A stretch of 64,000 nt of DNA from Methanofervidicoccus sp. A16 (GTDB lineage: Archaea; AGJL01; Methanococci; Methanococcales; Methanococcaceae): contig NZ_CP022242.1 in the NCBI RefSeq assembly GCF_003351865.1, positions 248,001 through 312,000 on the forward strand, written 5' to 3'. Below the pieces are notes generated by a model. It made no database searches. It saw nothing but the letters and a program-made list of their open reading frames with translations, and was not told where the DNA came from. How positions within the stretch are numbered: position 1 is the first letter of the stretch; each line of letters opens with the position of its first letter. Below are positions 9,988 to 20,653 of this stretch, in pieces. The translations under genes were made by a program, and so were the position numbers.

Positions 9988-10320
9988 TTATAGCAATGAA
10001 AATATCAACAGTGAAAGAAACAGCCCAATGGCTATACCTTGGATCTTTCCGTTATAGTATCCTGTATTAAATTTTGATATAAGTGCAGCATCGTTTATCT
10101 TTTCATATATTATCTTTGTCCTAGCTTCTAACAGTGCTAACTCTGGTGAGTAAGGTTTTATAGTAGTTGTATCTTCCTCCTCCTTTTCCTTTCCACCCTC
10201 TAAATCCAAGATCATAGGTTCCTCATCAAGTGCTCCAGGATTTTCAAAGGTAATATCCATTCTGTTATAAAGAGATATTAATTCAATATTATCCATCAAA
10301 AATTTAAGTATATCTACCAT
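9988..10320 (-). CDS. mtrF: MtrF-like subunit with extended N-terminus
   Basis: Protein of 110 residues lying between mtrB and mtrA. The C-terminal 45 residues end in one membrane helix, with [18 protein letters not shown] resembling the membrane end of MtrF. The N-terminal half is longer than in the roughly 68-residue MtrF I know, and includes an acidic linker ([12 protein letters not shown]). In Methanothermobacter mtrF follows mtrA, whereas here the order is B-F-A-G. ATG 10320 is favoured by GGGGGTG upstream; TTG 10335 is in frame. The subunit's role in the complex is not well defined. The call rests on position and tail similarity. Confidence 0.72.
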   Translation of the reverse strand: MVDILKFLMDNIELISLYNRMDITFENPGALDEEPMILDLEGGKEKEEEDTTTIKPYSPELALLEARTKIIYEKINDAALISKFNTGYYNGKIQGIAIGLFLSLLIFSLL

Positions 10321-10345
10321 CTGCAGCACCCCCAACAGTTAAAGA

Positions 10346-10669
10346 TTATTGAAGTAGATTGGGATATAAACTAACTAGCAATACTATAATCAGCAGGGCT
10401 ACCCCCATAGTTATCCAGAAACCGAAAAATACTCCCTGGAAAATACCTCCTATACTGTATACACCCTCTCTACCAGGATAGGACTTCAAGGGAGGATTTC
10501 GTGGATCTAAGGAGTTCTCAAAGGCCTTTGCTAACTTCTCTAACTTCTCTATTTCACTCCTAACAGGGTTTAAATCTACCATTACAATATCTTCTCTTGT
10601 TTCTGCAATCAGCCCCGAATCCACATCCATTACTATTCCCAACTCGGGACATACCTTTACTATATCCAT
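10346..10669 (-). CDS. mtrB: Tetrahydromethanopterin S-methyltransferase subunit B
   Basis: Small subunit (107 residues) with a hydrophilic N-terminal domain ([19 protein letters not shown]) and a C-terminal membrane helix ([19 protein letters not shown]). It belongs to the stalk of the Mtr complex with MtrA, F and G. It is located directly after mtrC with nine bases between stop and start, indicating cotranscription. Confidence 0.95.
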   Translation of the reverse strand: MDIVKVCPELGIVMDVDSGLIAETREDIVMVDLNPVRSEIEKLEKLAKAFENSLDPRNPPLKSYPGREGVYSIGGIFQGVFFGFWITMGVALLIIVLLVSLYPNLLQ

Positions 10670-10678
10670 GAAATCACC

Positions 10679-11491
10679 TTACATCTCTCTCTTAGGTAAC
10701 TCTGGAGTATAGTATACAGCACAAGCATCCTTTAATGACTGTTTTATGAACTCTCTGTATACTACAGCCCAAAGTACTAAGGAGGCTATAGTAGATATTA
10801 CATCCAACTTAGCAATAGAGAACATAAACCATGTTAAAAATCCACAGGCTACGGCCAAAGTTAATGTCCTTTTATGGCTTTCGTTAGGTCCTAAACATGC
10901 GTTAAATGGATGGAGTATAGCCATACCTGCTGCAATAAATGCCAAGGCCATAACTCCATTATTTATAGATCCTGGGATGATGATATTTGGAAGAAATCCA
11001 CCTGCATAGGCTGTACAGAACCCCATAATTGAGAGAGCCCCCATAAGGGACAACTTGGTCATACTCTCAACCATGATAGGGATCTTCATACCTATAGGTT
11101 TTACAGTTAACCTACCTACTATATATCCTAGGACTATAGATATCACTGTCACAACTATTGGAATGATGTACAGTATCTCATTACCAACATTCAACTCCTT
11201 TACCAGCGTATTTACGAGATATATACCTGATACTGAGGATATTATACCCATTCCTAAACTTAGCATACCTATAGATGGTACCCCTGTCCCCAGTCCATAG
11301 GCTGCAACCTTTCTTGTGGTATTTGCACCTGCAACAGTAGCTGCAGAGGCTAGTAGACCTCCCAATATCATAGATACCTGTGGGAAAAACTGTGAAATAT
11401 ACATTCCCAAGATTGCAAGTACAGTACCTACTATTATAATCTGATTTTCAGGGTAGAGTTCTGCAGCGTGTCCTCCACCACCATGACTCAT
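10679..11491 (-). CDS. mtrC: Tetrahydromethanopterin S-methyltransferase subunit C
   Basis: Integral membrane subunit (270 residues, about seven to eight helices) of the Mtr membrane core, with MtrD and MtrE. The N-terminus carries a short histidine-rich stretch, [10 protein letters not shown]. Small-residue-rich helices such as [16 protein letters not shown] are typical of this subunit. MtrCDE together form the Na+ translocating part. Transcribed from the promoter before mtrE. Confidence 0.96.
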   Translation of the reverse strand: MSHGGGGHAAELYPENQIIIVGTVLAILGMYISQFFPQVSMILGGLLASAATVAGANTTRKVAAYGLGTGVPSIGMLSLGMGIISSVSGIYLVNTLVKELNVGNEILYIIPIVVTVISIVLGYIVGRLTVKPIGMKIPIMVESMTKLSLMGALSIMGFCTAYAGGFLPNIIIPGSINNGVMALAFIAAGMAILHPFNACLGPNESHKRTLTLAVACGFLTWFMFSIAKLDVISTIASLVLWAVVYREFIKQSLKDACAVYYTPELPKREM

Positions 11492-11550
11492 AACAACACC
11501 TCAACTCAATATTGAAATTATTATAATAATTAATAATTTTAATTAATTTT

Positions 11551-12258
11551 TTAATTAATTCCTAACGCCATTAAAACTACTATAATTCCAGTTAGTAGGG
11601 ACGCTATAAAGGATGCAATAATACCATTTGGTATTTTCTTGAACTTGGGGTCGTGGAACCCTTCTATAGTACCTCCTATATTATAGGATGCCAGTACTGC
11701 ATTCATGAAGAAAAATCCTACTGCTGTAATTCCAGCAACTTCTGGAGAGAAACCTAACTGTATAAGTGCCGCATATGCAAGTGCTCCTCCTAAACCTCCT
11801 AAGGCTGCTCCAATTAATCCACTAATGAAACATACTGTAGGAACTGCATGTCCTGTAGTACCTGGGGTGATGTAAGACTTTTGATAGTCCCCTGTAATTG
11901 GATCTTTTTCACACTTATCTGCCGCTGGAACTACCCCTATACCAAAGACGTAGATCAACTGTCCCATTAGCATAGTTAAACCTAACATGATCATAGAACC
12001 AACTGCACCTGAGAGTAAGATAATTGCCCAGTGTATAGGATTGAATATATTAACTCCACTCTGGGCAGCTATTGTTGCAGCAGCCATTAAACCAGTGAAT
12101 CCAGCCCCTGCTGCCAACTGGGTAGTACCTGTACCTATCCCTGTAGATGTAGCCATAGCTGCAGGAGCTCCACCTACTGGAACAAAGTGAACACTTGCGT
12201 TAATTATAGCACCTGCCAAAGTGATCTCAACAAAAGGGATTAGTAAGGTTATATCCAT
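11551..12258 (-). CDS. mtrD: Tetrahydromethanopterin S-methyltransferase subunit D
   Basis: Integral membrane subunit (235 residues, about six helices, very rich in Gly and Ala) of the Mtr complex. Recognised from the conserved start [17 protein letters not shown] and the central loop [20 protein letters not shown]. It lies between mtrE and mtrC. It contributes to the membrane channel together with MtrC and MtrE. Confidence 0.96.
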   Translation of the reverse strand: MDITLLIPFVEITLAGAIINASVHFVPVGGAPAAMATSTGIGTGTTQLAAGAGFTGLMAAATIAAQSGVNIFNPIHWAIILLSGAVGSMIMLGLTMLMGQLIYVFGIGVVPAADKCEKDPITGDYQKSYITPGTTGHAVPTVCFISGLIGAALGGLGGALAYAALIQLGFSPEVAGITAVGFFFMNAVLASYNIGGTIEGFHDPKFKKIPNGIIASFIASLLTGIIVVLMALGIN

Positions 12259-12273
12259 CCTATCACCACTTCT

Positions 12274-13188
12274 TTATCTATCGGTGTATGGTCCATACTT
12301 TTTCCTTGCATAAACTTCCACTAATCTGTTTAAACATGCTGCAATTGCCACTATAATTATACCTACTATAATAGCAATTAGTGATTTAGATACTAGATCT
12401 CCTCCGAGAGGATTTCCAATAACCTCCCCAACTATACCTCTCCAACCGTCGAGGAATACTATTAAACCAAATGTAAGGCCAGTTAAAGGACCTCCTAACT
12501 TGGAACAGAAGTAGGAAGAATCCATACCGTTCCTAATACCTACCTCTGCCTTGATGTCAATATCCCCCTGGTTTGCAACAGGGACTCCTCCACCAAATGG
12601 ATACTTCTGATACTCCCTTTCTGCACCGTAGTGGACGTCTCCAGTTGATGAACCTATAGCACCTACTGTAATACCGAAGATCAGTGCTACTAACGGCAGT
12701 GGAAATGGATTGCCCAACATGGTAGTTGCTAAATAGGCCGCTAGTAACATACAGAACACTGCAATAAATCCATGTCCAACTATAGGCCCTAAATGTGTTA
12801 TAACAACATCTAAGTATACAGGCTGACCAAAGTTTTTAGACTGACCTACTATTCTCCCAAAGTATGCACTAACAGCATATGCTCCATGTACAAAGGCTGC
12901 AATACCTGCCCCAATAACTAATGCCAAAATTACATTTATTCCAATATTCATAAGTGCCCATGCAACAGTACCTGCTACAGCGACATAGAGACCATAAGAT
13001 ACAGGCTCTCCAGATATAGCCTTGTTAAAGTACCTATGAATATTACCCATTTGTGGTGCTAACTGTACCTGTGAGTTTGGGTTTGACTGAGAACCTACAT
13101 CAGACTCTAAATCTTCTGCACATCCTGCTACAGTAGCTGCAGCACTTGAAAGTGCTAAAGCTCCAAGGATTAATAGTGTTGAATCCAT
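12274..13188 (-). CDS. mtrE: Tetrahydromethanopterin S-methyltransferase subunit E
   Basis: First gene of the mtr operon: a membrane subunit of 304 residues thought to be the main Na+ translocating subunit, driven by methyl transfer from MtrA. Conserved segments are GCAEDLESDVGSQSNPNSQV near the N-terminus and GDVHYGAEREYQKYPFGGG in the middle; the acidic residues of the first are candidates for ion coordination. ATG 13188 has GGGGTGAAACT upstream; the open frame to 13215 is not used in my call. Confidence 0.96.
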   Translation of the reverse strand: MDSTLLILGALALSSAAATVAGCAEDLESDVGSQSNPNSQVQLAPQMGNIHRYFNKAISGEPVSYGLYVAVAGTVAWALMNIGINVILALVIGAGIAAFVHGAYAVSAYFGRIVGQSKNFGQPVYLDVVITHLGPIVGHGFIAVFCMLLAAYLATTMLGNPFPLPLVALIFGITVGAIGSSTGDVHYGAEREYQKYPFGGGVPVANQGDIDIKAEVGIRNGMDSSYFCSKLGGPLTGLTFGLIVFLDGWRGIVGEVIGNPLGGDLVSKSLIAIIVGIIIVAIAACLNRLVEVYARKKYGPYTDR

Positions 13189-13239
13189 AGTTTCACCCCG
13201 ATCCATTAAAAACAAATTATTTCTTTATTATTATACTAG

Positions 13240-13258
13240 TATATATATTATTTTCGGT
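13240..13258 (-). promoter_or_regulatory. Promoter (BRE + TATA) of the mtr operon
   Basis: On the minus strand, ACCGAAAA (BRE) is followed by TATATATA. The box is about 50 bp before the mtrE start codon, predicting a transcript start near 13214 and a leader of about 25 nt. The mtr operon can therefore be transcribed independently of mcr, although readthrough from mcrA is possible. Confidence 0.6.
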
Positions 13259-13339
13259 TTAATTTTATAAAATAAGGCTAAATAAGGATTTTTTAAAGAA
13301 TAATTTAATTATAATAAAGAATTCTTTAAATAAAATATT

Positions 13340-13371
13340 TTAAAATTAAAAAATAATAAAAAAAGATTTAA
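13340..13371 (-). terminator. T-rich terminator after mcrA
   Basis: Directly after the mcrA stop the minus strand has T-rich runs (TCTTTTTTTATTATTTTTTA), the usual intrinsic termination signal for archaeal RNA polymerase. It separates the mcr and mtr transcription units. Confidence 0.5.
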
Positions 13372-15030
13372 TTAGTGTGCTGGAATAATAGGATCTCTCT
13401 CTCCTGCTGGCTCAAACTCCCTCAGTGCTCCTCTTGCAAACTCTTTTCTTGGATGAGCGAAGTCGAATATCAGTAGTGGATCTGCAAAGGCTATCTTGAT
13501 CAGTGGGTTAAGAGCAAAGGCATCTCCTCTTGCAGAATGTGCTGCCTGAACTATACCAGCGTACTCTCCCTGGTGTCCTACGTTCATTGCGTAGTTTGGA
13601 TAGTTTGGACCTCTCAACTCCAATGGAGAGGATTCATCGTTTCTAATGGACAAGGAGTTTGCAGCACCACACTGATCCTGTAGGTCGTATCCGTAGAACC
13701 CTAATCTACTGTGGTACTCCTTGTGTAGTATCTGACTTAAGTACCAGCCGTTAACTCCAGCATTTGAGTTTCCAGTTGCCATACATACTGAGATACCAGA
13801 TGCTGCCGCTGTAACTGCAGCCCTCTGGGAACCTCCAAAGTGGTCCTCTAAGAGGGCTGGGTACTCGTCGTACTGCTCCAATGCATAGAGAGTGACCTCT
13901 GTTGCAATGTCTTCAATAACATCCATACTTGGTTTTACTCCGTTTATTCCATACTTCTTCTCTACGTAGTCGTATCCGTAGTAGGAGAAGTCATCTAATA
14001 TGTCATCTGTATATGCTGCTGTAGCGTACTGGGTGAATCCAACCCCTCCAGACATGTAGGAACCTAGCCATATTTGGTCGTAGAGCATAGCCCCTGCTCC
14101 TACAACCTCTAAAGCCTGCTCTACTGGATCCTCACTTACTCTGGAGGTCTGTACAATATCTGCCAATATACCAAATGGTATTCCTCCTGGCTCATTTGGA
14201 CCTCTTGCCCTTCTTGCAGGTAGTGCTGTACCCATTACGATAACGTCTGCGTGTTTTGCAGCGTAGGAGAAGTCTGCAATTGCTGCCTCTCCAGCACAGA
14301 GTTTGTATGCAGTAATGAAGGACATTCCTATCTGCATTGCACTCCATCTTGCTATTGTACCTCCATCACACACTCTACCTACCAAGGTAGGTACCCTGGA
14401 TACCTGGTAGGTTTTTTTACCTATTGCTGCCTTCAACTGTTCTGCTTGCTCCTCTGGGAATAACTTGTTTATATCTATTAAGAACTTCTTATCGATCTCA
14501 TCTGCTAACTCGTCATCTCCAGTAAATATCCTAGCGTAGGAGTCCCATACTAATGCAGGGTCTACCTCAACCATGTGCTCCTGAACAACTGCCCCCCCTG
14601 GTAGTGCGTGGTTGATTACCTCCATGTACTCGTTTATAGTCTCTGGAGTTACCTCTACTCCCAATCTCTTCTCAAGTACTGCATGTGCAGTGTCCATACC
14701 TACAATAACAGTCCTCCTTATATCGTCCCACATCTGCTGCATAGCGGCGTTGTTCATGAAGTGTAAGTCGTCCCCCTCTACTATGTAATCTGTACCTGAG
14801 AGTTTGTAAGGCATTAACTTTCTCTGTCCTAGTGGAACTCCAATATCTGGGTTGTAGAATGGAATACCTCCTCTCTTTTCTAAGTATTCCTTTGCATGTT
14901 CTACGAACTCCCTCTTTCTCTTTGACTGCTTCCATCCTCCATAGATGTAGAACTTAGTATACTTCTCCTTTGGATCTTCCTCAAACTTCTCCTTTAATGC
15001 TTTGAGGAATAATCTCTTTTCTGCCTCCAT
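13372..15030 (-). CDS. mcrA: Methyl-coenzyme M reductase alpha subunit
   Basis: Catalytic subunit (552 residues) of the F430 enzyme that makes methane from methyl-CoM and coenzyme B. The nickel ligand glutamine is in [11 protein letters not shown] (residue 150). Candidates for modified residues, placed by motif spacing against Methanothermobacter, are His260 (AAKHADV), Arg274 (PARRARG), Gln402 (FGGSQRA), Gly447 (LGFYGYD, thioglycine) and Cys454 (DQCGAA). ATG 15030 gives the usual N-terminus [10 protein letters not shown]; in-frame starts lie at 15033 and 15039. The presence of mcrC in the operon marks it as isoenzyme I type. Confidence 0.98.
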   Translation of the reverse strand: MEAEKRLFLKALKEKFEEDPKEKYTKFYIYGGWKQSKRKREFVEHAKEYLEKRGGIPFYNPDIGVPLGQRKLMPYKLSGTDYIVEGDDLHFMNNAAMQQMWDDIRRTVIVGMDTAHAVLEKRLGVEVTPETINEYMEVINHALPGGAVVQEHMVEVDPALVWDSYARIFTGDDELADEIDKKFLIDINKLFPEEQAEQLKAAIGKKTYQVSRVPTLVGRVCDGGTIARWSAMQIGMSFITAYKLCAGEAAIADFSYAAKHADVIVMGTALPARRARGPNEPGGIPFGILADIVQTSRVSEDPVEQALEVVGAGAMLYDQIWLGSYMSGGVGFTQYATAAYTDDILDDFSYYGYDYVEKKYGINGVKPSMDVIEDIATEVTLYALEQYDEYPALLEDHFGGSQRAAVTAAASGISVCMATGNSNAGVNGWYLSQILHKEYHSRLGFYGYDLQDQCGAANSLSIRNDESSPLELRGPNYPNYAMNVGHQGEYAGIVQAAHSARGDAFALNPLIKIAFADPLLIFDFAHPRKEFARGALREFEPAGERDPIIPAH

Positions 15031-15068
15031 CATATTCACCTCAAAAAATTTTTAATAATAGTTATATT

Positions 15069-15851
15069 TTATAATTCTTTAAATACTTCATCTGTAGGCA
15101 TGTACCCTCCTAAGGTTCTGGCTCTGTGTATTCTCTTAACTACAGTAATAAGTTCTGTATCTTCTCTCATTGGGATATTATCTTTTCTGTATATTGTTGT
15201 TATCTCTGCCAACTTCTCAGGTGGTAGAGGCTCTCCAACATCTACTGGCTCATCTAGAGGCTTCCCAACCTGGTCCTTTACATAGAGTACATGCCCTGTT
15301 TTCTCGTCATATACGTACCTCTGTAGTGCGTCGAACATCAACCCATTTTCATCTAATCTCAGGGAGTGTCCATGTACTGTAGCCCCTCTTATACCACAGA
15401 CTGCTGGATCGTAGAATGCAGTATCTATACAGAAGTTCTTTGCAATCTCCTCTAAGTTACTCTCTCTCATCTCTATAACCTGTCTTCCTGAGAGAGTACC
15501 TGTATCTACTCCTCTGAATCTCCACATGTAGGTTCTTGCCCTATCGTATGGTTGTGCTGGAGCGTTGTACATGGAATCTGTAAACTGGATGTATCTTATT
15601 CTATGTCCTTCCTTAGCACCACTTATAGGTTCAACGAGATCTCTGACGTAGTCTTCAGGAAGATCCATCTCTTCTAATGGTGGATGGACAGTCTTGTAGT
15701 CCTCTCCTGGCTGTCTGTGTCCCATGATCTTTACAACGTCGTCATCTGGGATTTCTCTCAACTTCTCCAACTGGATATCTGGGTTCATATGGTTTCTTCT
15801 GTTCTGAGCAATTCTTGTTTTACCTGGATAGAATTGAGGTGTGTATGCCAT
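15069..15851 (-). CDS. mcrG: Methyl-coenzyme M reductase gamma subunit
   Basis: Third structural subunit (260 residues) of the hexameric reductase. The N-terminus MAYTPQFYPGKTRIAQNRRN and the internal AVCGIRGATVHGHSLRLDE match the family closely. It helps form the two F430 sites and the substrate channel. It lies between mcrC and mcrA, four bases after mcrC. Confidence 0.98.
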   Translation of the reverse strand: MAYTPQFYPGKTRIAQNRRNHMNPDIQLEKLREIPDDDVVKIMGHRQPGEDYKTVHPPLEEMDLPEDYVRDLVEPISGAKEGHRIRYIQFTDSMYNAPAQPYDRARTYMWRFRGVDTGTLSGRQVIEMRESNLEEIAKNFCIDTAFYDPAVCGIRGATVHGHSLRLDENGLMFDALQRYVYDEKTGHVLYVKDQVGKPLDEPVDVGEPLPPEKLAEITTIYRKDNIPMREDTELITVVKRIHRARTLGGYMPTDEVFKEL

Positions 15852-15855
15852 AAGA

Positions 15856-16470
15856 TCACCTCTTATTTTTTATATTTTTAAGATTGTCTTTAATCTTTTT
15901 GATAATTTCATCGATCTTGGATTGAGGAGGAGATTCTCCTCTCACAATACCAGATACTATATCTACTATAGTACCTTTAGTTACAGGTTCAAGGGGCATG
16001 ACGTCCCTTGTTTTTATTCCCACCTTCGCGAAATCCTCCATATCTACAGGAGTTTGGCAGACCACTATCGTTGGTATCTCCACGTATCTCAAGAAAAGTC
16101 TTGCTTTGTATACAATATGACTTTTAACATTCCCAAAGTGTATTATACAGAGTTTATGTCTGTTAACCTGCTCTGCCTCCTCTGGTTTTATACCAAATGT
16201 AGACCCTAAACTACCATGGGGGGCGTCATGGGGAATACCACTACCAGCATTTAGAACCAAGACACTAGTTTGAATACCAGCCTCTCTTATCCCATAGGTT
16301 ATCTCACACACTGGCTTTGTAATGTGTCGTCTCCCTGGAGACATGGCTACAACGACTACATCGTTTCTTAGGGCCTCTGCAAAGGTTCCTCTCTGGGCTA
16401 AGCCCCCTCCTTCCCCCAGTCCCATCACTGCCCTACAGTCTATTATCTGTTCCCTTCTCCCCACAGGCAT
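15856..16470 (-). CDS. mcrC: McrC, MCR operon protein C (activation factor component)
   Basis: Protein of 204 residues encoded between mcrD and mcrG. McrC homologues have been found in the ATP-dependent complex that reductively activates MCR, so a maturation or activation role is likely rather than catalysis. The sequence has a glycine-rich segment [15 protein letters not shown] and conserved [20 protein letters not shown]. It is cytoplasmic with no membrane segments. Confidence 0.95.
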   Translation of the reverse strand: MPVGRREQIIDCRAVMGLGEGGGLAQRGTFAEALRNDVVVVAMSPGRRHITKPVCEITYGIREAGIQTSVLVLNAGSGIPHDAPHGSLGSTFGIKPEEAEQVNRHKLCIIHFGNVKSHIVYKARLFLRYVEIPTIVVCQTPVDMEDFAKVGIKTRDVMPLEPVTKGTIVDIVSGIVRGESPPQSKIDEIIKKIKDNLKNIKNKR

Positions 16471-16484
16471 AGAATCACATCCTA

Positions 16485-16979
16485 TTATTCTTTAGAAGAT
16501 GTCTCTTCATCTTTCTCCTTAGGTATTATCTTCACTGCACTGTCAAATTTACTCCTTGGATCTGTCAATCCGATAAGGGATCTGTCCATCATATTCACTA
16601 CTCTTTCACCGTACTTTATATAATCTGTCACTGTTGCCTTATCTCTAGTAAATTTACCTACCTTTATATTGTATCCAAAGGGAAAGAGGGATTTGCAGAT
16701 CTCTTCGATCTTCTCTATTTCACTGTCATCTTTTAAGGTAATCCAAAACCGCCCTGCCATCACTGTAAGTTCCACTGGAACCCCATGTACGTTGATCACC
16801 TTTCTCTCAGAGTGATTCACTGGAGTGCCCCTTGCAGGACCGTAGTATACAGTTTTTGGTAGAGGTTGGCCATGAATAATGACCCTCTCTACCGTATCTA
16901 GAGAATATATCTCGTTAAGGAACTTTTCAGTGGTTGTTGCTTTTAAATATCTGTGGGGAAATACCTCAACCTCTATCAT
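16485..16979 (-). CDS. mcrD: McrD, MCR operon protein D
   Basis: Protein of 164 residues encoded right after mcrB. McrD binds MCR or its apo form and is thought to act in assembly or F430 loading. Recognised by [20 protein letters not shown] and [16 protein letters not shown]. The C-terminus is a short charged tail ([10 protein letters not shown]). Same transcription unit as the other mcr genes. Confidence 0.95.
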   Translation of the reverse strand: MIEVEVFPHRYLKATTTEKFLNEIYSLDTVERVIIHGQPLPKTVYYGPARGTPVNHSERKVINVHGVPVELTVMAGRFWITLKDDSEIEKIEEICKSLFPFGYNIKVGKFTRDKATVTDYIKYGERVVNMMDRSLIGLTDPRSKFDSAVKIIPKEKDEETSSKE

Positions 16980-16996
16980 AACTCCAACCTGTTAAT

Positions 16997-18331
16997 TTAT
17001 TGGAACATGTCTTTTATCTCAAGAGCCCCTTCAATAACATACTTCAGAGGCTCTCTGAATTCGTCTATAGCACCGTATACAGTTCCAACAAGTGCTGAAG
17101 TCCTCTCTGGAGAGAACATCTGAGTACCTGCATCTACACACATCGCAGCACATACTGGTGGGATAGCGAACCCCTTACTGTGCCTTGTAACTATGTGGTT
17201 TCCAGTGAATATACCAGGACCTCCTCCACCGTAGATGGAGTGGGAGAAGAAACTAAATCCTACTGCAGTACCCTCTGCTCTACCGAAGTCAACACCTGGA
17301 AGACCTGTCTCATACTCTAGTATATCGTTGTAGTAGAGGATAGTTGATGCGACGTTCTGAGCAGCCCTTGCAGCACCACAGTTTACAATAACTGCTGCAA
17401 CTAATCCTGCTGCAGCGTAGGCGTTCCACTTGGCAATATCTAATGGTTTATACAATGTATATCCAGACTCTAAAGTTTTATCTTCAGCTATTACTTTGTC
17501 CTCTAAAGCCCTTTCAACTATAGAGGCTACAACTGTACCTACTGTACCTTTTCTGTTTGCCTTAACTAAGTCGATAACTAAGTTATCAGCGTTTAATCCC
17601 TGGTATGCAAGACCTAACAGATGTAGCCTCTCAAAGGATCCTATGGCATCTCCCATCTCAAACATTGCAGTTTGTTCCATAATAGATGCCAGTGCAACTG
17701 CATTCATAATGTTCTTCTTTGTTGTTGCTACGTAGTGGTTTACCATAATGTTTCTTAGTGCATAACCTAAACCTTCCATGTTAGAAGGAGCGCCTAACAA
17801 TGAGGCAATGTTACCTCCCATATAGTCCATTACTTGTGGGTACCTACCTATAATCGCAGCATGGACTAGAGGTGCATCGAACATATCGATGTTAAAGGTT
17901 TTGATTATAGCCTCTTTTAAAGCCATTGCAGTATTTAACATAGATACAGAGTACTCTGCTGCTATCTCTAATCTTCTAGATGGTAACTGTACAACTGCCT
18001 GCTTTCCACCGTTAATTGCCTTAATAGAGGTATCATCCTCAGGAGATACTCTTAAGATCTTTTCTACCTCTTCTAAAATAGTTTCAGCATTTTCTACAAT
18101 TGGTAAGTCTAAAGTTCTTCCAGGTATTTTACAACCTTTTCCTCCAAGAGTTCCAGTTTTTAGACTGTTCTCAATTCCTGCTAAGTTGACTGCTACAGTT
18201 CTCTTAATATCCTTTACTAACTTCTTTATAACTGGGTTGTGTAGCGGACTAATTGCCTCTACTGGTACGTTCTCCTCTACAAGATTTCCTTTAGCATCGT
18301 ATAAGCATATTGTATCGTTGTACTTTTTCAT
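16997..18331 (-). CDS. mcrB: Methyl-coenzyme M reductase beta subunit
   Basis: First gene of the mcr operon, 444 residues. The beta subunit forms part of the active site around F430 and coenzyme B. Signature segments are [35 protein letters not shown] and the C-terminal [23 protein letters not shown] 18331 is preferred because GTGGTTGAT lies just upstream; the ORF can begin at GTG 18340. Confidence 0.97.
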   Translation of the reverse strand: MKKYNDTICLYDAKGNLVEENVPVEAISPLHNPVIKKLVKDIKRTVAVNLAGIENSLKTGTLGGKGCKIPGRTLDLPIVENAETILEEVEKILRVSPEDDTSIKAINGGKQAVVQLPSRRLEIAAEYSVSMLNTAMALKEAIIKTFNIDMFDAPLVHAAIIGRYPQVMDYMGGNIASLLGAPSNMEGLGYALRNIMVNHYVATTKKNIMNAVALASIMEQTAMFEMGDAIGSFERLHLLGLAYQGLNADNLVIDLVKANRKGTVGTVVASIVERALEDKVIAEDKTLESGYTLYKPLDIAKWNAYAAAGLVAAVIVNCGAARAAQNVASTILYYNDILEYETGLPGVDFGRAEGTAVGFSFFSHSIYGGGGPGIFTGNHIVTRHSKGFAIPPVCAAMCVDAGTQMFSPERTSALVGTVYGAIDEFREPLKYVIEGALEIKDMFQ

Positions 18332-18385
18332 ATCAACCACTCTTTACTTTTTATTAGCCATCATTACCTTTTATCGGTTAATACA

Positions 18386-18436
18386 ATATTTATAAATTTT
18401 CTATTAAAACTAAATCGAAAAGTATATATATTCTTT
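18386..18436 (-). promoter_or_regulatory. Candidate promoter region of the mcr operon
   Basis: Two TATA-like boxes lie on the minus strand before mcrB: TATATATA at 18423-18430 with a purine-rich AAAAGAA upstream, and TTTATAAATA near 18387-18397. They would give leaders of roughly 65 or 35 nt. I cannot choose between them from sequence. The region is shared with the divergent mmp10 gene. Confidence 0.4.
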
Positions 18437-18565
18437 TAAAACCCTAAGATTGTATATTAATATATCTGAATGGAATATTTATTTTATTAAATTTCATATA
18501 TGATTATTTTTATTATTAAATATTTATTATTGTATCATATTAAATGTTTAATATGGGTTATAAAA

Positions 18566-19879
18566 ATGTCAAATGATATCATGAACTTTGATCTTAGCAA
18601 CTTTCAGAGTTTATGGGATACAGAGGAAAAAGAGGATGTACTTAAGGATAAATCTCAACTTTTGGTAGATTTAAAAGGAGAACCTGGTAAAAACTGTGGA
18701 GGTTTCTGTAGATTCTGTTATTTTAGGAAATTAGATAGGGATAATATAACACCTTTTGGATGCAAAAACTGCACATATCAAATAGGCTGTGATTACTGTA
18801 CATACTCTGTAAGAGAGATTAATGGAGATTTTCTCCCACTACCACTGGTTATACAACAGGTTCAAAGTGCCCTCTTCTTTCAGAGGTATAAGAAGGTGAA
18901 TATTACTGGTGGGGGAGATATAAGTTTCTATCCAGATCTAATACCTCTCTGTGAGTATATCGGTAATATGGGTTTAAAGATACACTTAGGATACACCTCT
19001 GGAAAGGGTTTTAAAGATTTAGACACTGCAAAAGTTCTTGTAGATGCTGGGGTGGACGAAGTTACATTCTCAGTATTCTCCACAGATCCAGGGATAAGAA
19101 AAGAGTGGTTAAATGATAGAAACGCCGAGATATCTTTAAAATGTCTCCAGTACTTCTGTGAAAACTGTGAGGTACACTGTGCAGTAATAGTTATTCCAGG
19201 GGTCAACGACGGAGAGGTTTTAAAAAAGACGTTGTCGGATTTGGTAGATTGGGGAGCAAGGGGAGTTATATTGATGAGGTTTGCAAACACCACTGAACAG
19301 GGTCTTATACTAAAAAACGCTCCAATTATAGAGGGCATAACCCCCCATACTATTGAGGAATTTAAAAATATTGTGAAAGAGGCCCATGAAAACTTTGGAG
19401 ACAATATCAGAATCACTGGAACACCCCTCTACGATCCCTTAACAAAGGCACCCTTTGCAATAACCTATCATGAGCATATACTTGAAAGATTGAGGGATAA
19501 GGTAGAGGCTGAGGCTACTATAATCACTGGAAGGATAGCCTATAATTTTCTTAGAAAAGTATTTCAAGATACGCCAGTTAATGTTGTCAAGGTAAATAAG
19601 GATATTGCAGATCTTATTACAGCAGAGGACTTAAAAACAGTAGACCCTAAGGAGTTGAAAGACACAGTATTTATTCCACCTCTAGCCTTTGTCCATGACA
19701 GGATAGCAGAGGAGATACTAAACAGAGATGGAGGAGATCGGATGGTACTTAGAGGTGTGGATAAGTTAACCTTAGATGGAGAGATAAGTGGTACCTTGAC
19801 AGAGGAGGAGGTTTTGGAGTTTGAGAGAAGGGCTTTTACTGAGTTAATAGAAAAGATAAACTTTTTTGGGAAAAGGTAG
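18566..19879 (+). CDS. mmp10: Methanogenesis marker 10, radical SAM McrA-arginine methyltransferase
   Basis: Radical SAM enzyme (437 residues) of the Mmp10 family, which C-methylates an active-site arginine of McrA. The CX3CX2C motif is in [12 protein letters not shown], followed by more cysteines (GCKNC, GCDYC) typical of the family. The SAM-binding GGGD is in [13 protein letters not shown]-terminal domain follows the barrel. I chose ATG 18566; the 22 hydrophobic residues that the longer frame would add look spurious. It is divergent from mcrB, a neighbourhood consistent with its substrate being McrA. Confidence 0.93.
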   Translation: MSNDIMNFDLSNFQSLWDTEEKEDVLKDKSQLLVDLKGEPGKNCGGFCRFCYFRKLDRDNITPFGCKNCTYQIGCDYCTYSVREINGDFLPLPLVIQQVQSALFFQRYKKVNITGGGDISFYPDLIPLCEYIGNMGLKIHLGYTSGKGFKDLDTAKVLVDAGVDEVTFSVFSTDPGIRKEWLNDRNAEISLKCLQYFCENCEVHCAVIVIPGVNDGEVLKKTLSDLVDWGARGVILMRFANTTEQGLILKNAPIIEGITPHTIEEFKNIVKEAHENFGDNIRITGTPLYDPLTKAPFAITYHEHILERLRDKVEAEATIITGRIAYNFLRKVFQDTPVNVVKVNKDIADLITAEDLKTVDPKELKDTVFIPPLAFVHDRIAEEILNRDGGDRMVLRGVDKLTLDGEISGTLTEEEVLEFERRAFTELIEKINFFGKR

Positions 19880-20012
19880 TCTTTTTGCTGACTCTGCTAT
19901 TTTTGCTCTGATGTAATTATCCTTTATTGAATGTCTGTTTAGCTGGAATGGTAAGAAATTCTGCTTTTACTAATAATAGTAATAAATATTTTATTTCTAG
20001 TCTAGATGCTGA

Positions 20013-20166
20013 TAAAATACTATTATCTGTTTTATACTTCCACAATAATATCTCTTCTCTGTTGAGGAGGTAAAAAACATGTTTTTTACTTTCAACAAAC
20101 TATATACTTTATATCTGAGTTATTACTAATAAGTTGGTACTACCGTCTGTCTTATATTTCCTACTT
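20013..20166 (-). pseudogene. Decayed fragment of a beta-propeller repeat gene
   Basis: About 150 bp that align by eye with the repeat units of the propeller gene at 21352-22794, in the same orientation. For example, ATCTGTTTTATACTTCCACA is followed by a degraded copy of the AGAGGTAGACATG segment. A second unit begins near 20093. Small indels and many substitutions destroy any frame. It lies beyond the phosphatase gene, so a longer or second propeller gene once extended here. Confidence 0.7.
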
Positions 20167-20181
20167 TAAAATATTAATTTT

Positions 20182-20641
20182 ACCCTAATTTCCATCAAAA
20201 AAATTCTGATAATAATAGTTATAAAATAAAAGTATAAGAAGAAGGTATTAAAATCAGAATAAGAGATAATCTCCTGGGACGCTCTAAGGTACTATGGAAG
20301 TGGAGTAGATCCTTCTTAACAGATTGCTATTATTAATTTTATTAAAAGTATTATATTTTAATATTTTCTCAGTCTTTTTATTATTTAAATCATTATTTTG
20401 ATGGGAATTGAGGTTAAAATAAAAACTTCTATTATCCCATTTTCATTATTCTTTAATCACTACTGATGGGAACTAAGGTAGTAATCCTACTTATTTATCC
20501 GGTGTTCAATATAGAAAGAAAAGGTTATTTTATTTTTTTACATCTATCAGAATTTTATTCATTTTATTATTCCTCTTAAGACTTTTATTTTTATTATAAT
20601 AATTATTATTCCTCTAATCCCAGTCTTGATGGGAATCAAGG
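20182..20641. repeat. Composite AT-rich dispersed repeat, copy A
   Basis: Begins with ACCCTAATTTCCATCAAAA at 20182 and contains its inverse TTTTGATGGGAATTGAGGT at 20396-20414, giving a roughly 230-bp element with inverted ends. Two more inverse ends follow (GATGGGAACTAAGGT at 20465 and CTTGATGGGAATCAAGG at 20625). The interior (AAGAAGGTATTAAAATCAG, GTGGAGTAGATCCTTC, TTGCTATTATTAA) recurs at 36.66-36.81 kb, and the 20.46-20.64 kb half recurs at 36.83-36.96 kb. No transposase is encoded, so it resembles a miniature non-autonomous element. Confidence 0.75.
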
Positions 20642-20653
20642 TTTATAAACTAA

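Noticed and set aside
13372-18340. Many long open frames opposite or out of frame with mcr and mtr genes
   Set aside because: They are shadows of strongly conserved coding sequence, with no ribosome binding sites or family resemblance.
20182-20641. CRISPR array
   Set aside because: The repeated GATGGGAA ends are not regularly spaced and are in inverted pairs; no cas genes nearby.
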